A stretch of DNA of 5,178 nt from Bryobacterales bacterium. GTDB lineage: Bacteria > Acidobacteriota > Terriglobia > Bryobacterales > Bryobacteraceae. The stretch is from NCBI GenBank assembly GCA_003487005.1, contig DNFG01000399.1, positions 1-5,178 on the forward strand, written 5' to 3'. This document shows positions 1-5,178 of the stretch, one piece after another. A program made the translations under genes and the position numbers. Position 1 is the stretch's first letter. Each line of letters starts with the position of its first letter. The notes under the pieces were generated by a model that saw nothing but the letters and a program-made list of their open reading frames with translations, made no database searches and was not told the DNA's origin.

Positions 1-1200
1 CCGGTGACGGGGGTCGCGATTGATCCGGCTGGTAATCTCTTCCTGAGCGAATGGTATGTGGAGCGTCTGAAGCGGGTGGACCCGGCGGGGGCGGTCCGCC
101 CGTTGCCAAAGGTGGATTCGCCCAACGGGCTCGCGACGGATGCCGAGGGCCGCCTGTATGTGGCCTCGAATCATGGGCACCGGATTGTCCGGATGGAGCC
201 ATGGACCGGCAGGCTGGAGACGATTGTGGGGACGGGTGCGATGGGGGTGGCAGTGGATGGGGTACCGGGGGCGGAGTCGCCGCTGAGCGGCCCGCGCGGA
301 GTGACGGTGGCCGGGGACGGGAGCGTTCATGTGGCGGACCAGACGGGGGTGCACCGGGTGGATGGGAAGACTGGGATTCTGCGGCGGATGGCCGGGGGGC
401 CATCGAGGGAGTTCAGTGGGGATGGAGGGCCGGCGCTGGGGGCGGGCATCGACGCCTTCTCGGTTGCCGTGGATGTGGTGGGCAACCTGTACATCACGGA
501 TTACGAGAATCACCGGATCCGGTTCGTGGATCTGGTGAGCGGGCGGCCGCAGTCGCCGCGTGCGCCGAGCCAGGTGAAGGCGGAGTTGGGGGTTCGCACG
601 TACGCGGAGACGCGAATCAACACGGGTCATGTAAGCTGGGCGGCTCCTGCCGAGGAAGTGACGGGGTTCCGGCTCATGCGCTACGTGAAAGCCGGCGAGG
701 ACTGCATACCGGACCGCTCCTTTTTGGCCTCCGCGCCACCCAAGGCGACCAGTTTCGACGATATGTCGCCCAAGTCCGTGGTGTGCGGCTACGCCGTGGC
801 GGCGGAAAGCGCAGGAGGACTCTCGAGCTTCGAGCCCGCGTGGGTTGGGTCAAGGACACCACCGCCAAATAGCCGGCCACAACCGCCCGTGCGGGTGAAT
901 GTGGTGTTGTCCCCAGGCCCGGCGGACGGGCGCGGGCCTCGCAGCGCCAGGATCACCTGGATGGACGTTGCGATGAATGAGGAGAAGTATCTTCTGAGGC
1001 GGTTTATCGTGCGGGGGAACGCCTGTGTCGAAGATGAGGCGTTCGGCGTCGTTGAACTCCTTCCGGATTCGGTCGGCTACACCGACGAGAATGTACCCGC
1101 GGGGGTGTGCGGCTACCAGGCGGCCGTCTCGAATTCGGCGGGAGAGAGTATCTGGATTGGCGACCGCGACCTGGGTCCCGAGATCGTCCAACTGCTGTGA
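1..1200 (+). CDS. NHL-repeat beta-propeller protein with two C-terminal fibronectin-III-like domains (5' partial)
   Basis: Seen: the frame is open to the left edge. The first possible start codon (GTG at 4) falls inside an NHL repeat, so the true start, and any signal peptide, lies upstream. Counting from that GTG, 398 residues are visible. About four NHL-type blades occur near residues 1-27, 38-66, 96-120 and 151-178, with the pattern 'GVAID..GNLF', 'GLATD..GRLYVA', 'GVTV..DGSVHVAD' and 'AVDVVGNLYITDYENHRIR'. The linker 'FSGDGGPA' (137-144) is typical of bacterial NHL propellers. Two fibronectin-III-like modules follow (about 185-283 and 293-386), each with a core Trp (212, 319) and a Cys pair (234/261, 341/369). 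Family knowledge: NHL propellers bind ligands or proteins, and many bacterial ones are secreted. Inference: an extracytoplasmic binding or adhesion-like protein with possible disulfides. No catalytic residues are evident, so a lactonase-type enzyme is less likely. The stop TGA at 1198-1200 converges on the pump gene. Exact role unknown. Confidence 0.85.
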   Translation, partial: PVTGVAIDPAGNLFLSEWYVERLKRVDPAGAVRPLPKVDSPNGLATDAEGRLYVASNHGHRIVRMEPWTGRLETIVGTGAMGVAVDGVPGAESPLSGPRGVTVAGDGSVHVADQTGVHRVDGKTGILRRMAGGPSREFSGDGGPALGAGIDAFSVAVDVVGNLYITDYENHRIRFVDLVSGRPQSPRAPSQVKAELGVRTYAETRINTGHVSWAAPAEEVTGFRLMRYVKAGEDCIPDRSFLASAPPKATSFDDMSPKSVVCGYAVAAESAGGLSSFEPAWVGSRTPPPNSRPQPPVRVNVVLSPGPADGRGPRSARITWMDVAMNEEKYLLRRFIVRGNACVEDEAFGVVELLPDSVGYTDENVPAGVCGYQAAVSNSAGESIWIGDRDLGPEIVQLL

Positions 1201-1203
1201 GGA

Positions 1204-1218
1204 CCGCCTGACTGGCGG
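1204..1218. terminator. Small GC hairpin between convergent genes, possible weak terminator
   Basis: CCGCC (1204-1208) and GGCGG (1214-1218) can pair around a 5-base loop, in the 24-base gap between the two convergent stop codons. A second short inverted repeat, AGGT-ct-ACCT (1221-1230), overlaps the pump stop codon. Neither has a T tract on either strand, so intrinsic termination is doubtful. The placement between converging genes is the main argument for it. Confidence 0.25.
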
Positions 1219-1224
1219 GGAGGT

Positions 1225-4200
1225 CTACCTGGGCCGGTTGGTGGCGTAGTAGATGGCGGGCACGACGACCATATTCAGGGCGGTGGAGGAGATAAGTCCG
1301 AAGAGGATGACCATCGCCATCGGCGCCTGGATTTCGCTGCCGGGTTTGCCCATGCCGGCGGCAATGGGGACGAGGGCGAGGGCAGCGGTCAGGGCGGTCA
1401 TGAGAATGGGGGAGAGGCGTTCGGTCGCGCCGGCGAGGACGGCCTGGCGCAGGTCGGTGACGCCTTCCTTCTCGCGCAGGTGGCGGATGTGGGCGATGAG
1501 CATGATGCCGTTGCGGGTGGCGATGCCGAACAGGGCGATGAAGCCGATGATGGAGGCGACGGAGAGGACGCCGCCGGCGAGGTAGACGCCCACTACGCCG
1601 CCGACGAGGGCGAGGGGGAGATTGAGCATGATGATGAGGGCGTCGCGGGTCGAGTGGAAGGCGGAGGCGAGGAGCAGAAGGATGGCCAGGATGACGGCGC
1701 CGCCCAGCAGCAGGAGGCGGCGGGAGGCTTCGGCTTCGCTCTCGAACTGGCCGCCATACTCGACCCGGTAGCCGGCAGGCATGGGAACTCCGGCGTTGAC
1801 GGCTGCTTCGATCTCGCGGACGACCCCAAGCAGGTCGCGGCCGGCGACGTTGCACTGGACGACGATTTTGCGCTGGCCGTTTTCGCGGCTGATGAAGTTG
1901 GGGCTGCGGTCTTCGTAGATATCGGCGACGGTGTGGAGGGGAATTTTGGCGCCGGAGGGGGCGTCAATGAGGGTGTGTCCGATGGAGGCGAGTTCGTGCA
2001 TCGGAGTTTCGGGGTAGCGAACGACGAGGGGGAAAGAAAGTTGACCTTCGAGGACGCGGTTCACTTCGATGCCGATGAAGGCGGTCTGGATTTTGGTCGC
2101 GACCTCGCCGGGGCGGAGTCCGTGGCGGGCGGCGTCTTCGGGGCGGACGCGGACGCGGACGGTGGGAATGTCGGTCTGCTGTTCGATGGAGAGGTCGACG
2201 ACACCGGGGATGGACCGGATGGCGGCCTGAGCCTGGGCGGCGAGTGCGCGGAGGTGGAGGAGGTCGTCGCCAAAGATTTTGACGGCGATATTGGCGCGAG
2301 TTCCGGAAAGCATGTGGTCGATGCGGTGGGAGATGGGTTGGCCGAGGGTGACGTTCATGCCGGGAAGGAGGGCGACGCGCTGGCGGATGTCGGCGAGGAT
2401 TTCCTCCTTGGAGCGGTCCCGCATGTCGAGAGTGACTTCGAGTTCGGAGGATTCGACGCCCTGGACGTGTTCATCGAGTTCGGCGCGGCCGGTGCGGCGG
2501 GCGGTGGAGGAGACCTCAGGGACGGACAGGAGGATGCGTTCGAGGGCGCGGGCGAGGTGGTCGGAGTCGGCGAGACTGGTGCCGGGGAGGGTGACGGCGG
2601 AGACGGTGAGGGTGCCTTCATTGAATTCGGGGAGGAAGGAGCGTCCGGCGCGGGCGAGAAAGAAACCGGCGACGGCGAGGAGGAGGAAGGCTGAGCCGGC
2701 GAGGAGGGCGGGGTGGTCGAGGGACCAGCGGAGGGAAGGCTGGAAGATGCGCTTGAGACGGGTGACCAGCCAGGGTTCGTGACCTTTGAGGACGGAGCGG
2801 GCATTGGGAAGGAGGAAGGAGCAGAGAGCGGGTGTGATGGTGAGGGCGACGACAAGGGAGGCGGTCAGGGAGACGATGTAGGCGAAGGCGAGGGGGGTGA
2901 GCAGGCGGCCTTCGACGCTGGAGAGAGCAAACAGGGGGAGGAAAACGAGGATGACAATGACGGTGGCGAAGAACACGGAAGAGCGGATTTCGCTGCTGGC
3001 GCGGTAGATCACTTCCAGGGGGGGCAGGCGTTCGTCTTCGGGCTTGAGGCTGTTCTGGCGGAGGCGGCGCATCACGTTCTCGACGTCGATAATGGCGTCG
3101 TCGACGAGTTCGCCGATGGCGATGGCGAGGCCGCCGAGGCTCATGGTGTTGAGGGTGAACCCAAACCAGTTCATGGTGAGGACGGCGGCAAGCAGGGAGA
3201 TGGGGATCGCGAGGAGGGTGATGAAGGCGGCGCGGAAGTTCATCATGAAGAGGGCGACGACGATGACGACGAGGAGGGCGCCGTCGCGGAGGGCGAGGGA
3301 GAGGTTGGAGAGGGCGCGCTCGATGAAGTCGGCGGCGCGGAAGACGTTCTTGTCGATCACCATGCCCGCGGGGAGGGAGGACTGGATGTCATCAAGGATG
3401 GCATCGAGGTTCTGGGTGAGGACGAGGGTATTGGCGCCGGGCTGTTTCTGGATGCCGAGAATGATGGCCGGTTTGGCGTCATGGGAGGCGGCGCTACGCT
3501 TGAGGCCGGGACCGATCCGGACCTGGGCGATATCCCGGATGAAGATGGGGCGTCCGGCACGGGCGGTGAGAGCGATGGCGCCGATGTCGGCTTCAGTCGC
3601 AGCGCGCCCGACACCCTGGATCAGATATTCCTGGCCGCCGGTGACGCGAAAACCGGCGGAGGCGTTCTGGCTGCCGGCGCCGAGGGCGGACTGGACATCG
3701 TCAAGGGAGACGTCGAACTGGCGGAGGAGGGTGGGGTCGACGAGCACCTGGTACTGGCGGATGTCGCCACCACTCGGGACGACCTGGGCGACGCCCGGGA
3801 CGGCGAGGAGGCGGCGGCGGAGGGTGGTCTCGGCAATGGTCCGCAGTTCCATCTGGGAGTGGCGATCGGACTCGAGGGTGACAAAGAGGACGTCGCCCAT
3901 GATGGAGGAGATGGGGGCGAGGTAAGGCGGATCGACGCCGGCCGGGAGCGTGGCGGAGGCGAGGGCGAGACGTTCATTGACGGTCTGGCGGGCACGGTAT
4001 ATGTCTTCGCCCCATTGGAATTCGACCCAGATAACCGCGACCCCGACGGCGGTGGCGGAGCGGATGCGGCGGACGCCCGGAGCGCCATTGAGGGCGGATT
4101 CGATGGGAAATGTGACGAGGGCTTCGAGTTCGGTGGGCGCCATGCCTCGGCCTTCGACGAGGACGGTGACGGTGGGCGCGGTGAGGTCGGGGAGGACGTC

Positions 4201-4308
4201 GAGGGGAATGGTGCGAAGCGTGTAGCCACCCCAAATGAGGAGGGCGGAGGTCAGGAAGACTACCGCGGCGCGGTTGCGAAGGGACCAGCGGATGAGGCCG
4301 TCAAGCAT
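1225..4308 (-). CDS. Heavy-metal-efflux RND transporter permease (CzcA/CusA family)
   Basis: Inner-membrane proton/metal antiporter of a tripartite efflux pump. Complete: 1027 residues, the usual length of this family. Layout is the RND duplication: TM1 (about 14-31), a large periplasmic loop (32-340), TM2-TM6 (about 343-500), TM7 (533-553), a second periplasmic loop (556-862) and TM8-TM12 (866-1021). Family signatures include 'PLDVLPDLTAPTV' (35-47), 'ALVTFPIESALNG' (63-75), 'RARQTVNERL' (105-114), 'HRIDHMLSGTRA' (661-672), 'FGIATRNGIMLI' (927-938) and 'GSEIQAPMAMV' (990-1000). The TM4 proton-relay segment 'GELVDDAIIDVEN' (399-411) keeps the Asp (403) and Glu (410) that match CusA D405 and E412. 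The first Asp of the CzcA 'DFG' motif is Ala397 here, as in CusA. The ATG at 4308 follows a good Shine-Dalgarno site and gives the normal family N-terminus. It lies 11 bases after the adaptor stop, so the two are co-transcribed. Metal identity is unresolved: by memory alignment, two of the three CusA binding Met (M573, M623) are not kept. A general drug pump (AcrB type) is unlikely. Confidence 0.97.
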   Translation of the reverse strand: MLDGLIRWSLRNRAAVVFLTSALLIWGGYTLRTIPLDVLPDLTAPTVTVLVEGRGMAPTELEALVTFPIESALNGAPGVRRIRSATAVGVAVIWVEFQWGEDIYRARQTVNERLALASATLPAGVDPPYLAPISSIMGDVLFVTLESDRHSQMELRTIAETTLRRRLLAVPGVAQVVPSGGDIRQYQVLVDPTLLRQFDVSLDDVQSALGAGSQNASAGFRVTGGQEYLIQGVGRAATEADIGAIALTARAGRPIFIRDIAQVRIGPGLKRSAASHDAKPAIILGIQKQPGANTLVLTQNLDAILDDIQSSLPAGMVIDKNVFRAADFIERALSNLSLALRDGALLVVIVVALFMMNFRAAFITLLAIPISLLAAVLTMNWFGFTLNTMSLGGLAIAIGELVDDAIIDVENVMRRLRQNSLKPEDERLPPLEVIYRASSEIRSSVFFATVIVILVFLPLFALSSVEGRLLTPLAFAYIVSLTASLVVALTITPALCSFLLPNARSVLKGHEPWLVTRLKRIFQPSLRWSLDHPALLAGSAFLLLAVAGFFLARAGRSFLPEFNEGTLTVSAVTLPGTSLADSDHLARALERILLSVPEVSSTARRTGRAELDEHVQGVESSELEVTLDMRDRSKEEILADIRQRVALLPGMNVTLGQPISHRIDHMLSGTRANIAVKIFGDDLLHLRALAAQAQAAIRSIPGVVDLSIEQQTDIPTVRVRVRPEDAARHGLRPGEVATKIQTAFIGIEVNRVLEGQLSFPLVVRYPETPMHELASIGHTLIDAPSGAKIPLHTVADIYEDRSPNFISRENGQRKIVVQCNVAGRDLLGVVREIEAAVNAGVPMPAGYRVEYGGQFESEAEASRRLLLLGGAVILAILLLLASAFHSTRDALIIMLNLPLALVGGVVGVYLAGGVLSVASIIGFIALFGIATRNGIMLIAHIRHLREKEGVTDLRQAVLAGATERLSPILMTALTAALALVPIAAGMGKPGSEIQAPMAMVILFGLISSTALNMVVVPAIYYATNRPR

Positions 4309-4315
4309 GGCGAGG

Positions 4316-4321
4316 CTCCTT
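4316..4321 (-). promoter_or_regulatory. Ribosome binding site of the RND permease gene
   Basis: On the - strand the sequence reads taAGGAGcctcgccATG. The AAGGAG core lies 7 bases before the ATG at 4308 and overlaps the TAA stop (4322-4320) of the adaptor gene. It fixes the permease start. The overlap suggests that ribosomes finishing the adaptor help initiate the permease (translational coupling, inferred). Confidence 0.8.
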
Positions 4322-5178
4322 AGTGGACGTGCCCTTCGGCGGGGGCCTGGGTGGAGAGAGAGGCAAGGCGCAGGAGGTGCGCGCCGCGGGTGACGACGCG
4401 TTCGCCGGCGGCGACGCCTTCGAGGATCTGCACGGCGCCGGTTTCACGGATGCCCAGGCGGACGGGGCGGCGGAGGAAAGCTTCGCCGGCGGCCTGGACA
4501 TAGACGACGGGGCGGCCGGAGTCGTCCACGAGTGCGGATTCGGGGACAACCGGGGCCGCGGCCGCGGCTTGGGTGAGGAGGCGGGCGTGGAGGGTCTGGT
4601 TGATGGCGACGAGGCGGGCGCGATTATCGAGTTGGTAGATGACGGGGAAGGTGCGGGTCTGGGGGTCGATGACGCGACCGATCGAGATGAGCCGGGTGAG
4701 CGGGAGGAGTTGATCGGAGGCGGGGAGTTCGAGTTGCGCGCCGGAGAGGTGCTGGATCAAAGGGAGGGCGGATTCGAGGACAAGGGCAGAGATATATACT
4801 GTGTCGGCATCGAGGATGCGGAAGAGGGTTTCGCCGGCTTTGACGTTCGCGTTGGGAGCGGCGGTGGTTTCGGTGAGGATGCCGGAGATGGGTGCGCGCA
4901 GGGCGAAGAGTTTGGCGCCGCGGGGAGTCGGCTCAGCGGCGCTGGAGGTTTCGTACTGCGCGAGGCGCGTGTCGGCGGCCTGGAGGCGCGCCTCGAGGGT
5001 GGCTTCAAGGGTGCGGGCCTCATCAAGACGGCGGGCGGGGGCGGCGCCGGATTCAACAAGGCGGGCGGCGCGTTCGCGGTCGCGGCGGGGGGGGTGGGGG
5101 GCAAGGTTGGGTTTGGTTGGGAAAAAATACAGGGGGGACAGGGGGCTGGGGGCGCTGGGTGGGGGGGGGGGGGGGGGG
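4320..5178 (-). CDS. Periplasmic adaptor (membrane fusion protein, HlyD/CzcB/CusB family) of the RND pump, 5' partial
   Basis: Links the inner-membrane permease to an outer-membrane channel. The frame is open from the TAA at 4320-4322 to the right edge. About 255 codons (5087-4323) read as genuine protein; the rest is suspect sequence. In N-to-C order: the second arm of the alpha-hairpin, 'RERAARLVESGAAPARRLDEAR' region (about 5078-5016) and its coiled-coil continuation to about 4953; the second half of the lipoyl domain, 'LRAPISGILTE' (4901-4869) with 'KAGETLFRILD' (4841-4809); a beta-barrel domain with 'DPQTRTFPV' (about 4667-4641) and 'YQLDN' (4637-4623); an Ala5 linker (4568-4554); and the membrane-proximal domain from 'VVPESALVDD' (4550) to about 4368. 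The C-terminus is 'EGHVH', with two His that might touch metal (speculative). Missing are the N-terminal signal or lipid anchor, the first lipoyl half and the first hairpin arm. A TTG at 4760 is the first in-frame start codon available, but it lies inside the barrel domain and is not the real start. It precedes and is coupled to the permease gene. Confidence 0.92.
   Translation of the reverse strand, partial: PPPPPPPSAPSPLSPLYFFPTKPNLAPHPPRRDRERAARLVESGAAPARRLDEARTLEATLEARLQAADTRLAQYETSSAAEPTPRGAKLFALRAPISGILTETTAAPNANVKAGETLFRILDADTVYISALVLESALPLIQHLSGAQLELPASDQLLPLTRLISIGRVIDPQTRTFPVIYQLDNRARLVAINQTLHARLLTQAAAAAPVVPESALVDDSGRPVVYVQAAGEAFLRRPVRLGIRETGAVQILEGVAAGERVVTRGAHLLRLASLSTQAPAEGHVH
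5088..5178. other. Low-complexity G-run tail, probable contig-end sequence artefact
   Basis: From about 5088 the text changes from ordinary GC-rich coding sequence to runs of G (8 at 5087-5094 region, 6, 6, 5, 5) broken by T, A and one A6 run, ending in 18 consecutive G (5161-5178). Read in the adaptor frame this gives a Pro-rich string unlike an adaptor hairpin, where a charged, Ala-rich coiled coil is expected. The frame stays open only because C runs encode Pro. Probably poor base calls at the end of an assembled contig, with the adaptor gene continuing beyond. Confidence 0.7.

Noticed and set aside
51..872. A 273-residue + strand frame within the NHL gene.
   Set aside because: Gly/Arg-rich shadow in another frame; the NHL repeats are clear in the frame starting at position 1.
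1004..1855. A 283-residue - strand open frame spanning the end of the NHL gene and the end of the pump gene.
   Set aside because: The product is an Arg/Pro/His-rich string with no recognisable fold, overlapping two well-supported genes in the wrong frame.
2620..2720. Purine-rich GAGGAGGAAGG-like runs on the + strand resembling a simple repeat.
   Set aside because: They encode TM7 and its flanks in the pump gene with Leu (CTC), Ser (TCC) and Ala (GCC) codons; there is no regular repeat unit.
1480..4323. Two long + strand open frames (1480-2694 and 2713-4323) opposite the RND gene, coding for acidic Gly/Asp/Glu-rich proteins.
   Set aside because: They are codon-aligned antisense shadows. A stop there needs TTA, CTA or TCA in the pump gene, codons that high-GC genes rarely use. 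The products are low-complexity with no domain, while the opposite strand encodes a full family-typical permease.
4555..4568. Perfect 14-base palindrome GCCGCGGCCGCGGC.
   Set aside because: It is explained by the Ala5 linker of the adaptor in GC-rich codons; a short palindrome inside a gene is not evidence of an operator.
4788..4800. Locally AT-rich stretch (agatatatact) resembling a -10 box on the - strand.
   Set aside because: It encodes conserved beta-strand residues (TVYIS) in the adaptor, and no matching -35 element or nearby gene start supports an internal promoter.

Overview
The window is GC-rich bacterial DNA holding three protein-coding genes and almost no non-coding sequence. High GC, an NHL-propeller protein of the 'GDGGPA' type and a heavy-metal RND pump together suggest a soil or sediment Gram-negative, possibly an acidobacterium such as a Solibacter/Bryobacter relative. 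That placement is inference from gene style only; no rRNA or other marker is present.

Layout. (1) Positions 1-1200, + strand: the 3' part of a gene for an NHL-repeat beta-propeller protein, followed by two fibronectin-III-like domains that each carry a Cys pair. Its true start lies before the window. (2) Positions 1201-1224: a very short convergent gap with a small GC hairpin. (3) Positions 1225-4308, - strand: a complete 1027-residue inner-membrane permease of the heavy-metal-efflux RND family (CzcA/CusA type). (4) Positions 4320 to the right edge, - strand: the C-terminal part of the matching periplasmic adaptor (HlyD/CzcB/CusB type), whose stop codon overlaps the permease Shine-Dalgarno site. 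The adaptor gene runs off the right edge. (5) About 5088-5178: a low-complexity, G-run-rich tail ending in 18 G, probably poor-quality contig-end sequence.

Function. The adaptor and permease form one operon, read right to left. With an outer-membrane channel not seen here, they would make a tripartite proton-driven pump exporting metal ions. The permease is the last gene of that operon, since the next gene converges on it. The NHL protein shows no functional link to the pump.

I found no RNA gene, mobile element, CRISPR array or convincing new system. Points worth a second look are the duplicated Cys-pair domain in the NHL protein, the acid-rich TM4 and altered metal-site residues of the pump, the artefact-like right end, and a G excess on the + strand that does not follow gene direction.
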